33,798 nucleotides of DNA from Gemmatimonadota bacterium (GTDB lineage: Bacteria; Gemmatimonadota; Gemmatimonadetes; Gemmatimonadales; Gemmatimonadaceae), in NCBI GenBank assembly GCA_947504615.1, contig CANNKR010000002.1, positions 1 through 33,798 of the forward strand, in the 5' to 3' direction. Of the stretch, positions 10,166-18,365 are shown piece after piece; the first letter of the stretch is position 1; each line of letters opens with the position of its first letter. The translations under genes were made by a program, and so were the position numbers. The notes beneath the pieces are model-generated. The model saw only the letters and a program-made list of their open reading frames with translations. It had not been told where the DNA came from and ran no database searches.

Positions 10166-13006
10166 TTAGCCGTGGAGTGCGGTGCGCACGCGCTCCACGA
10201 GTTCGTCCGGGCTGAACGGCTTGACCAACAGGTCGGCGTCGCCCAGCAGTTCCCCTTCGGCCGCGATGACATCGGCGGCATACCCCGACATGAAGAGCAC
10301 GCGTGCGTCCGGCCGCGTCGCGCGGAAGCGGCGGGCCAGTTCGCGCCCGTTCAGCCCCGGCATCACGACATCGGTCAGCAACAGGTCGATGCGCCCCGGC
10401 TCGCTCGCCGAGACCATCAGCGCCTCGGTACCGTCATGCGCCACCAGGATCCGGAAGCCGGCGCGTGTCAGCGCCACCCGGACGAGTTCGCACACGGAAT
10501 CTTCGTCCTCAACGACCAACACCGTCGTGGTCGTCCCCGGCAACAACGGGGCGACGATCCTGGCGGCCGCCTTCGGGACGGGCGGCACCTCGACGCTGCC
10601 GAACGGCGCCGGCGCGGCGAGCGGGAGCAACACGCGCATCTGGGTGCCAGCGCCGGGCGAGGACTCCATCATGATGGTGCCGCGGTGCTGGCGCGCGATA
10701 CCGTACGCCGTGGACAATCCCAGCCCCGTCCCCTTGCCGCGCGGCTTCGTCGTGAAGAACGGATCAAATGCCTTGCGGCGTGTCTCCTCGTCCATCCCTG
10801 AGCCGGTGTCGGAGACGATCAGGGCACCATAGGTGGCGACCGCGAGCGGTTCGGAGTTGGAGAGATCGGGCACGAGGATCTCCTCGAGTCCCACCCGCAC
10901 CTCGACCCGCCCGCCGTCCGGCATCGAGTCGGCCGCGTTGATCACCAGATTCATCAGGACCTGCTGCACCTTGGCGCGATCGGCCTCCACCACGATGCCG
11001 GGTTCGGCAATCACGGACAGTTCCACGCTGGCGCTGAGCGTGCGTCGCAACAGCGGCTCAAACTCTGCCACGACCTCGGACAGGTCCATGCGGCGCACCT
11101 CGAGCACCTGTGCGCGGCCGAACGCGAGGAGCTGGGCCACCACTTCCTTGGCGCGGCCAGCCGCCGTGCGCACCAGGGCGAGGTCCTTGCGCACCGGGTT
11201 CCCCTCCGGCACCGCCGCCATGGCCAGATCGGTGTACCCGAGAATCGGCGTCAGCAGGTTGTTGAAGTCGTGCGCGATGCCGCCGGCCAGCCGGCCGATC
11301 CCCTCCATCTTCTGCGCCTGCGCGAGTTGCTCGAGCGTCTCCCGATATTTGGACTCGCTGCGTTGCACCGCGGACGCGTCGGCCTCCCGCCGCCCGCGCA
11401 GGGCTTCGTCCATCACCACGAACTGTGCCGCCAGCGCCCGGATCTCCTGCACAGGGCTCGCCTCGAACTCGGCGAGCACGCCGCGCGGCACGAAATTGCC
11501 GCCCGCGAGGTCCTCGGCGACCGAACCGATTGCCTGCAACGGCGTCGCCAGTTGGGCATCCAGCCAGCGCGCCACGGCATAGACGACCAGTAACGCCCCG
11601 AGCATCAGGACGATGAGCGCCAGCGAGGTCGGGATCATGGCTTCGTGCAGTGACGCAAGCGGATCGTCGACGAGTGCAATGAACGGGAACCCGGAGACGC
11701 GTTGCGCCACGGTGAGTCGCGGATTGACGCCGAGCCGGTCGACGTGCGTGACGGTATCGTGCGTCGGCACTGCCACGAGTTGGCTGACACTGTCGCCCAG
11801 CACGCTCGACAGTTCGGGTCCGCGCTGCGCGCCCGGCGTCCACTGGCCCGACGTGCTCGCCACCACACGACCGACGCGGTCCAGCAGCTGCACCGCACCA
11901 TCGAGGGCCCCCGTACGCGCCGACAGGATGGCGCGCAGCGTTCCCGCGTCGAGGGCTCCCATCACCACGCCGCCAAAGCTGCCGTCGACGGTCAGCAGCG
12001 GGACGGCGAGTGGCAGAATGGGCTCGACCCCGGGGCGCAGCAGATGCAGTTGCCCCATCACCAGTTCGCCGAACACCGGCCGCCTCGTGGCGCGCGACTC
12101 CTCGAAGTACGGACGACGCGCGATGCTCCTCCCGCGATTCGGCACGCCGGTGGTGGACGAGTCGGGCGAAGACACCAGTACCGTGCCTCCGGCGTCCGTC
12201 ACGAAGAAGTTCAGGAACTCCGAATGCGATGCGTGGAACGCGCGAAGGATCGTCTCGGCCCGTACCGACGAGCGCGGCAGGCTGGGACCGAGGTCGCGCA
12301 CCAGCGCCTGCACCGACGCCAGGCGCGACTGCAAGAACTGGTCGGCCCCTTCCCGGGCGCTGGTGACCGCCTGCCGGAGCTCGGCGGAGACCCGGTTGAA
12401 CTGCGCCGCGTACGACGCCCGCGCGAGCAGCAGGACGATGATCGTCATCGGCACCATCACCACCGGCACGGTGCGGTCGAAAAGCACATCCCGCCAGGAT
12501 CGCGAGGGACTCGACGGCGCGCCGATCCACCTCCGCACCACCGTCAGGCGCGACGCCCCGTCCGCCACCGCCGCGTTCATGACACCGTTCAGCAACTGCT
12601 TGACCAGCAGGAGCAACACGTACCCGCCGGACAAACCCATCCACCAGCGAAAGATCAGCAGGTCGAGCAGCGCTCCGCCGGTCACCCAGAAGAGCACGTC
12701 GGCCACCACCAGGCTCCGGGTGCGCGCGGCAAGACGCGAGGTGACGTAGCCCTCGACGGCATACATCACGATGGCAGCGAGCATCGCCTCGCGGACGCCA
12801 CCGTACACCGCGTAGCCCACCACCGCCGCCACGATCCCTGGCACGACGCCAAGCTGCCAGTACGCAAACAGCACGAACGCCCCGCCGAAGGCGAACTCGG
12901 GCGTCTCCGGCGACAGCATCGGCACCCGATAGTGGTTGAGCACCAGCGCCAGCACGCCGCAGAGCACGCCACCGGCGATGCGCAACGGGAGCGGACGTTC
13001 CGACAT
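10166..13006 (-). CDS. Hybrid sensor histidine kinase, multi-TM N-terminus, extracellular Cache-like sensor, HAMP, C-terminal receiver
   Basis: H-box QKMEGIGRLAGGIAHDFNNLLTPILGY; ATPase motifs DTGSGMDEETRRKAFDPFFTTKPRGKGTGLGLS; receiver VLVVEDEDSVCELV...LLTDVVMPGLNGRELARRF; N-terminal hydrophobic helices; Cache-like FVTDAGGTVLVSSPDS...RRPYFEESR. Start chosen at MSERPLPL (13006). Confidence 0.92.
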   Translation of the reverse strand: MSERPLPLRIAGGVLCGVLALVLNHYRVPMLSPETPEFAFGGAFVLFAYWQLGVVPGIVAAVVGYAVYGGVREAMLAAIVMYAVEGYVTSRLAARTRSLVVADVLFWVTGGALLDLLIFRWWMGLSGGYVLLLLVKQLLNGVMNAAVADGASRLTVVRRWIGAPSSPSRSWRDVLFDRTVPVVMVPMTIIVLLLARASYAAQFNRVSAELRQAVTSAREGADQFLQSRLASVQALVRDLGPSLPRSSVRAETILRAFHASHSEFLNFFVTDAGGTVLVSSPDSSTTGVPNRGRSIARRPYFEESRATRRPVFGELVMGQLHLLRPGVEPILPLAVPLLTVDGSFGGVVMGALDAGTLRAILSARTGALDGAVQLLDRVGRVVASTSGQWTPGAQRGPELSSVLGDSVSQLVAVPTHDTVTHVDRLGVNPRLTVAQRVSGFPFIALVDDPLASLHEAMIPTSLALIVLMLGALLVVYAVARWLDAQLATPLQAIGSVAEDLAGGNFVPRGVLAEFEASPVQEIRALAAQFVVMDEALRGRREADASAVQRSESKYRETLEQLAQAQKMEGIGRLAGGIAHDFNNLLTPILGYTDLAMAAVPEGNPVRKDLALVRTAAGRAKEVVAQLLAFGRAQVLEVRRMDLSEVVAEFEPLLRRTLSASVELSVIAEPGIVVEADRAKVQQVLMNLVINAADSMPDGGRVEVRVGLEEILVPDLSNSEPLAVATYGALIVSDTGSGMDEETRRKAFDPFFTTKPRGKGTGLGLSTAYGIARQHRGTIMMESSPGAGTQMRVLLPLAAPAPFGSVEVPPVPKAAARIVAPLLPGTTTTVLVVEDEDSVCELVRVALTRAGFRILVAHDGTEALMVSASEPGRIDLLLTDVVMPGLNGRELARRFRATRPDARVLFMSGYAADVIAAEGELLGDADLLVKPFSPDELVERVRTALHG

Positions 13007-13186
13007 GCCGGGACCCGACGTCCTGGCACTCAGCACAGGCCGGCTCGGCACGGAGGGTGGGCAATCATCATAGCCTAAGATATCAGCACCAGCGCCGCCC
13101 GCGGCAACGGCTGGCCGCGCCGATCGCCGGACGACATCTTCCTCTCCTGCCGCGCCGGACGTCTCCCGCATCCCTCAGCGACCTCC

Positions 13187-15055
13187 ATGCGTCTCCCGAC
13201 GATCGCCTGTTTTCTGCTCCTCCCGGGCCTCGCCGCCCAAAGCGCCGCCCAAAGCGCCGCCCAAGGCGCACCGCCCGTGCGCTACGACGTCTCGTTTCCC
13301 AACGCCGTACACCACGAGGCGTCGATCGTCGCCGAATTCCAGGGCGTCCCCGCCGGAACGCTCGTGCTGCGCATGAGCCGCAGTTCACCGGGGCGCTACG
13401 CGCTGCACGAGTTTGCGAAGAACGTCTACGGCGTGACGGCCGTCAACGGAGCCGGGCGCACGTTGCGCGTCACACGGCCCAATCCGCATCAGTGGAACGT
13501 CATGGGGCATGACGGCACCGTGCGGGTGACGTACGTCCTGTTCGGCGACCTCATCGACGGCACGTACACCGGCATCTCCGACGCGCACGTGCACCTCGGC
13601 ATGCCGGCCACGTTCCTGTGGGCCCGCGGCTTCGAGGCCCGCCCGATCACCGTCACGTTCCATCCACTGCCGGGGTGGTCGGTGGCCACCCAGCTCACGC
13701 CAACGCGCGACTCGACGACGTTCACCGCACCGCACCTGCAGTACTTCATGGACAGCCCCACCATGCTGGGGCCGCTGATGGTGCGCAGCTGGCCCGTCAC
13801 CTCGAACGGGCGCACCACGCAGTTTCGCGTGGCGCTGCACCACGAGGGAACCGCCGCCGAGGCCGATGCTTATACGGAGTACACCAAGCGCATCGTGCAC
13901 GAGGCCGAGGGTGTCTGGGGCGAGCTGCCGGCATACGACTTTGGCCAGTACACGTTTGTTGGCGCGTACGTACCCTATGCGCACGGCGACGGCATGGAGC
14001 ACCGCAACTCCACCTCGCTCACCTCGAGCGCCACGCTCGCCGACAAGATGCTGGACGAACTGGGGACGGTCTCCCACGAATTCTTCCACTCGTGGAACGT
14101 CGAGCGCCTGCGTCCGGCGTCCATCGAGCCGTTCGACTTCACCGACGCGAACATGTCGGAAGAACTCTGGCTGGCCGAAGGCTTCACGTCGTACTACGGC
14201 CCCCTCGTGCTCGCACGCGCCGGTATCACCACGGTGACGCAGTTCCTTCAGGAGCTCGGGGGCGCCGCCAGCGACGTCGTGACCGCGCCGGGGCGCCGAT
14301 GGTTCACCGCCGTCGAGATGAGCGAACAGGCGCCCTTCGTCGATGCCGCACGATCGGTCGACCCGCAGAACAAGGCGAACACCTTCATCTCCTACTACAC
14401 GTGGGGCTCAACGATCGCGCTCGGGATGGATCTCGCCCTGCGCGCTCGCGCCGATACCCTGTCCCTCGACACCTTCATGCGCGCGATGTGGCGCGAGTTC
14501 GGGCGGCATCAGGTGAACTACGCGCCATCCAGGCCGTACCGCGTCGATGATGCCCGGCGCATCCTCGGCCGGGTCGCCGGTGACTCCGCCTGGGCCAATG
14601 ATTTCTTCGCGCGCTTCGTCACCGGCCGCGACGTTCCCGACTACGCCGCACTCGCCGACCGCGCCGGCATCGTCGTGCGCAAGGCCGCTGCCGGGCACGC
14701 GTGGCTGGGCAACCCGGAGTTCCGCACCGACCGCGACAAGGTGACCGTCGCAACTGCCGCGCGGCAGGGTTCGCCTGCATACGAGGCGGGCCTCGAAGCC
14801 GGCGATCGCGTGGCACAGCTCGACGGTGTCGTCATCGGCCGGGCAGCGCAGATTGACTCGATCGTCGCGGCGCACAAACCCGGCGACCGGCTCCCGATGG
14901 TGTTCAATGGCCGCTCCGGCGCCAGGCAGGTGGTGCTGACCCTCGCGGAAGACCCGCGCCTCGAGTGGGTGCTCGGCGAAGACGCCGCGCAACCGCCCAC
15001 CGCGGCCCAACTCGCATTTCGCCAGCGCTGGCTGTCGTCGGCTCGTAAGGATTGA
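13187..15055 (+). CDS. Second M61-family metallopeptidase with PDZ domain
   Basis: Zinc motif TVSHEFFHSWNVERLRP, WLAEGFTSYYGPL; PDZ-like C-terminus AARQGSPAYEAGLEAGDRVAQLDG; signal peptide MRLPTIACFLLLPGLAAQ. Confidence 0.92.
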   Translation: MRLPTIACFLLLPGLAAQSAAQSAAQGAPPVRYDVSFPNAVHHEASIVAEFQGVPAGTLVLRMSRSSPGRYALHEFAKNVYGVTAVNGAGRTLRVTRPNPHQWNVMGHDGTVRVTYVLFGDLIDGTYTGISDAHVHLGMPATFLWARGFEARPITVTFHPLPGWSVATQLTPTRDSTTFTAPHLQYFMDSPTMLGPLMVRSWPVTSNGRTTQFRVALHHEGTAAEADAYTEYTKRIVHEAEGVWGELPAYDFGQYTFVGAYVPYAHGDGMEHRNSTSLTSSATLADKMLDELGTVSHEFFHSWNVERLRPASIEPFDFTDANMSEELWLAEGFTSYYGPLVLARAGITTVTQFLQELGGAASDVVTAPGRRWFTAVEMSEQAPFVDAARSVDPQNKANTFISYYTWGSTIALGMDLALRARADTLSLDTFMRAMWREFGRHQVNYAPSRPYRVDDARRILGRVAGDSAWANDFFARFVTGRDVPDYAALADRAGIVVRKAAAGHAWLGNPEFRTDRDKVTVATAARQGSPAYEAGLEAGDRVAQLDGVVIGRAAQIDSIVAAHKPGDRLPMVFNGRSGARQVVLTLAEDPRLEWVLGEDAAQPPTAAQLAFRQRWLSSARKD

Positions 15056-15081
15056 TGCTCCCTCATCCCGGAACACACCAC

Positions 15082-16758
15082 ATGCTGCGATTTCTCGTCC
15101 GTTGCCTTCTGCTCGCCGGTATCGCCGGCCGTGCCCTCGCGCAGGGAGGCGGCGCGAACGCCGACCTGATCCTCACCAACGGCCGCATCTACACGTCCGA
15201 CGACACGCGCCCCGTGGTCGAAGCCGTGGCCGTGGCCGGCGGCAAGGTGCTCTTTGCCGGCAACGCGACCGGCGCGATGGCGCTCAAGGGGCCGGCGACC
15301 CGCGTGGTCGACCTTGGCGGCCGCACGATGATTCCCGGCATGGTGGACGCGCATGGGCACGTCGCGGGACTCGGCGATGCGCTGCACATCGTGGATCTCA
15401 CCGGCACGACGTCCTACGACGAGGTGGTTGCGCGTGTCGCCGAGCGTGCGAAGCGGACGCCCAAGGGCCAGTGGGTGCTCGGCCGTGGTTGGGACCAGAA
15501 CGACTGGGGCGACACACGCTTCCCCACGCACGACAAGATGACGGCAGCCGTTCCTGACCATCCCGTGTACATCGTGCGCGTCGACGGACACGCCGGGCTG
15601 GCGAACCTGAAGGCCCTTCAGGCAGCCGGCGTCACCGCCACCACGCAGGATCCGTCCGGCGGCCACATCGAGCGCAGCGCCGATGGCGCACCGGCCGGTG
15701 TGTTCGTGGACAATGCCCAGGGACTCGTGCGGCGCGCCATCCCGCGCCAGACGCGCGACGAAGTGAAGACGTCGATTCTCGATGCCGTAAAGGAGGCACA
15801 GCGCTGGGGACTCACCGGCGTGCACGACGCCGGGGCCGGCGCCACCGAACTGGACGTGTACGAGGAACTCGCAAAAGCCGGGCAGATGAAGTTCCGGCTG
15901 AACGCCATGATCAGCGACGATGCAAAGACCGTGGACGCCTGGTTCAAGCGCGGCCCCCTCGTGGCCGGCTACAACGGCACGCTGTGGGTGCGGTCCATCA
16001 AGCTGTACGCGGACGGCGCGCTGGGATCGCGCGGAGCAGCGCTGCTCGACCCGTACACCGACGACCCCAAGAACACCGGCCTCCTGGTCTCGGCGCCTGC
16101 GCATATCCGGGAGGTCGCCGCGGGCGCGCTCAAGGCCGGCTTCCAGGTGAACACCCACGCCATTGGCGATCGAGGCAATCGCCTGGTGCTCGACGCGTAC
16201 GAGGCCGCGCTCAAGGCCACCCCCACCGCGGATCACCGGTTCCGTGTGGAGCACGCGCAGATCCTCAACTACGACGACATCCCGCGCTTCGCCGCACTCG
16301 GCGTGATCCCCTCGATGCAGGCCAGCCACCAGACGAGCGACATGTACTGGGCGGCCACGCGCCTCGGCTCTGGCCGGTTGCTGGGCGCGTATGCCTGGCG
16401 ATCGTTGCTCAACACGGGCGTCGTGGTGCCCAACGGCAGCGACTTCCCCGTGGAGCAGGTGAATCCGCTCATCTCGTTCCACTCGGCCGTGTCGCGGCAG
16501 GACGCCCGGGACTGGCCGCCGGGCGGCTGGTATCCGGCCGAGCGCATGACGCGCGACGAAGCGTTGCTGGCCATGACGTTGTGGCCCGCGTACTCCGCGT
16601 TCCAGGAGAAGGTCCTCGGCTCGCTGACGCCGGGAAAATTCGCCGACTTCGTCGTGCTCGACCAGGACATCATGCGGGTGCCGGCGGAACTCCTCCTCCG
16701 CACCAAGGTGCTGTCGACGTGGGTGAGTGGCGAGAAGGTGTACGAGGCCGCTCCGTGA
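15082..16758 (+). CDS. Exported amidohydrolase family protein (YtcJ-like)
   Basis: Signal peptide MLRFLVRCLLLAGIAGRALAQ; ADLILTNGRIYTSDD; metal motif MVDAHGHVAGLGD; VNTHAIGDRGN; VVPNGSDFPVE; C-terminal LTPGKFADFVVLD. An alternative ATG lies at 15055. Confidence 0.9.
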   Translation: MLRFLVRCLLLAGIAGRALAQGGGANADLILTNGRIYTSDDTRPVVEAVAVAGGKVLFAGNATGAMALKGPATRVVDLGGRTMIPGMVDAHGHVAGLGDALHIVDLTGTTSYDEVVARVAERAKRTPKGQWVLGRGWDQNDWGDTRFPTHDKMTAAVPDHPVYIVRVDGHAGLANLKALQAAGVTATTQDPSGGHIERSADGAPAGVFVDNAQGLVRRAIPRQTRDEVKTSILDAVKEAQRWGLTGVHDAGAGATELDVYEELAKAGQMKFRLNAMISDDAKTVDAWFKRGPLVAGYNGTLWVRSIKLYADGALGSRGAALLDPYTDDPKNTGLLVSAPAHIREVAAGALKAGFQVNTHAIGDRGNRLVLDAYEAALKATPTADHRFRVEHAQILNYDDIPRFAALGVIPSMQASHQTSDMYWAATRLGSGRLLGAYAWRSLLNTGVVVPNGSDFPVEQVNPLISFHSAVSRQDARDWPPGGWYPAERMTRDEALLAMTLWPAYSAFQEKVLGSLTPGKFADFVVLDQDIMRVPAELLLRTKVLSTWVSGEKVYEAAP

Positions 16759-17147
16759 CCGAGCGGCCAGCCCTCGGCATCAAGCAGTTCTTCCTGATCC
16801 GCACCGCCATGGCGGTGGGCGTGATCACGTTCATCGGTGTGGCGTGGGTGGTACGAGGGCAAGGTCAGCCGGCCGCGGTGCCGGCCGCGTCGCTGCGAAC
16901 GCTCATCACGGTGATGTACACATCGGTCGGCGTGGCGGCCGCGGTGGTCATGGCGCTGCGCCTGCGCATCGCGTCGGCCACCGCGCCGATGCAACGATCC
17001 CTGTCGGTGGTCGCCTGGGCCGTGGGGGAGTTCGCCGCGCTCTTCGGCGGCGTCCTCTTCTTCCTCACGGGCGAGTGGCGGCTGGTGCTGCCCGGCGCCC
17101 TCGTCTTCGCACTCGCACTCGCCGCGGTGCCGCTGCCGCGCGACTGA
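16755..17147 (+). CDS. Small integral membrane protein, unknown function
   Basis: GTG overlaps the upstream TGA (GTGA); 130 aa with about four hydrophobic segments (TAMAVGVITFIGVAWVV, LITVMYTSVGVAAAVVMAL, SVVAWAVGEFAALFGGVLFFL, VLPGALVFALALAAVPL). Confidence 0.7.
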   Translation: MTERPALGIKQFFLIRTAMAVGVITFIGVAWVVRGQGQPAAVPAASLRTLITVMYTSVGVAAAVVMALRLRIASATAPMQRSLSVVAWAVGEFAALFGGVLFFLTGEWRLVLPGALVFALALAAVPLPRD

Positions 17148-17167
17148 CGCGCGAGGTGGGCGTTACG

Positions 17168-17193
17168 CTCGGCATCGGAGTACCGGTGCCGAG
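17168..17193 (+). terminator. Stem-loop, possible terminator
   Basis: ctcggcatcgg-agta-ccggtgccgag, 11-bp stem (one G-U), 20 nt after the stop at 17147; no clear U-tract. Confidence 0.45.
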
Positions 17194-17294
17194 ACTGATG
17201 ACCACCGCCGGCGTCGAATCCATTGATTCCGTCGCCTTGTCGTGAGGGGCGCTGGAATGTACCGTCCGCAGACCCTCCTGTCCGGATCCTCCCG

Positions 17295-18365
17295 ATGCTC
17301 TCCGACGCTTCGCTCACGCTGCTCCGCCGGCTGCTCGACACCCCGGGTCCTTCGGGCTTTGAATCGGCGCCGGCCGCGCTCTGGCGCGACGAGGCGCGGC
17401 GCTTTGCCGCCAGCGTCGAGGGCGACGTGCACGGCAACTCGATGGCCGTGGTGAACCCCGGCGGGTCGCCAACCATCATGCTCGCGGGCCACATCGACGA
17501 GATCGGACTCATTGTCACGTGGATTGATGACAAGGGTTTCGTCTACATCGGCCCGATCGGCGGCTGGGATCCGCAGGTGCTCGTCGGGCAGCGCCTGCGC
17601 TTCGCCGGGCGCGGGGGCGACGTGATCGGCGTGGTGGGCAAGAAGCCCATCCACCTCATCAAACCCGACGAGCGCGACAAGGCCGTCAAGATCACCGACC
17701 TGTGGGTGGACATCGGCGCCGCCTCGCGCGACGAAGCCGAGGCGCTGCTTTCGGTCGGCGACGCCGGCGTCATCGACGCCCGGCTGGTGGAACTGCCCAA
17801 CGGGCGCATCGTCTCGCGATCGATCGACGACCGCATCGGCGCCTTCGTGGTGCTCGAGGCACTGCGGCGATACGCCGAACAGCCGGGCGAGGCCCGCGTG
17901 GTGGCGGTGGCCACGACGCAGGAGGAGATCGCGCATCAGGGCGGGGGGGCGCGGGTGAGCGCCACGCGCGTGGCGCCGCAGATGGCGATCGTCGTGGACG
18001 TCACCTTCGCCACCGATCACCCGGGCATGGAGCGCAAGGAACTGGGCGAGCACAAGCTGGGGAGCGGGCCGGTGATCACGCGCGGTTCTGTCACGTCACC
18101 GGTGGTGGTACGGCTGCTGCGTGACGTCGCCGAGCGCATCGGCATCCCGTACACGCTGCGGGCCGAGGGGCGCGACACGAGCACCGACGCCGATGCCATT
18201 CACGTGGCGCGGGAGGGCGTGGCCACGGCGCTTCTCAGTGTGCCCAACCGGTACATGCATTCGCCGAACGAGATGGTGGCGCTCGACGACCTCGACCGCG
18301 CAGCGACGCTCATTGCCGAAACCTGCCGGGCGGTGAGCGCCGCCACGGACTTTACGGCTCGCTGA
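17295..18365 (+). CDS. M42-family aminopeptidase/endoglucanase-like (FrvX/TET type)
   Basis: GHIDEIGLIVTWIDDKGFVYIGPIGGWDPQVLVGQRL, SIDDRIGAFVVLEAL, VATTQEEIAHQGGGARVSA, VVDVTFATDHPG, typical of M42. Confidence 0.9.
   Translation: MLSDASLTLLRRLLDTPGPSGFESAPAALWRDEARRFAASVEGDVHGNSMAVVNPGGSPTIMLAGHIDEIGLIVTWIDDKGFVYIGPIGGWDPQVLVGQRLRFAGRGGDVIGVVGKKPIHLIKPDERDKAVKITDLWVDIGAASRDEAEALLSVGDAGVIDARLVELPNGRIVSRSIDDRIGAFVVLEALRRYAEQPGEARVVAVATTQEEIAHQGGGARVSATRVAPQMAIVVDVTFATDHPGMERKELGEHKLGSGPVITRGSVTSPVVVRLLRDVAERIGIPYTLRAEGRDTSTDADAIHVAREGVATALLSVPNRYMHSPNEMVALDDLDRAATLIAETCRAVSAATDFTAR

Noticed and set aside
11058-13064. 668-aa minus-strand ORF in an alternate frame of the hybrid kinase
   Set aside because: Same-strand out-of-frame ORF with Arg/Gly/Ala-rich composition; the kinase frame has all motifs.
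14641-16482. 613-aa minus-strand ORF antisense to the amidohydrolase
   Set aside because: Shadow ORF; no known motifs, overlaps two supported genes.
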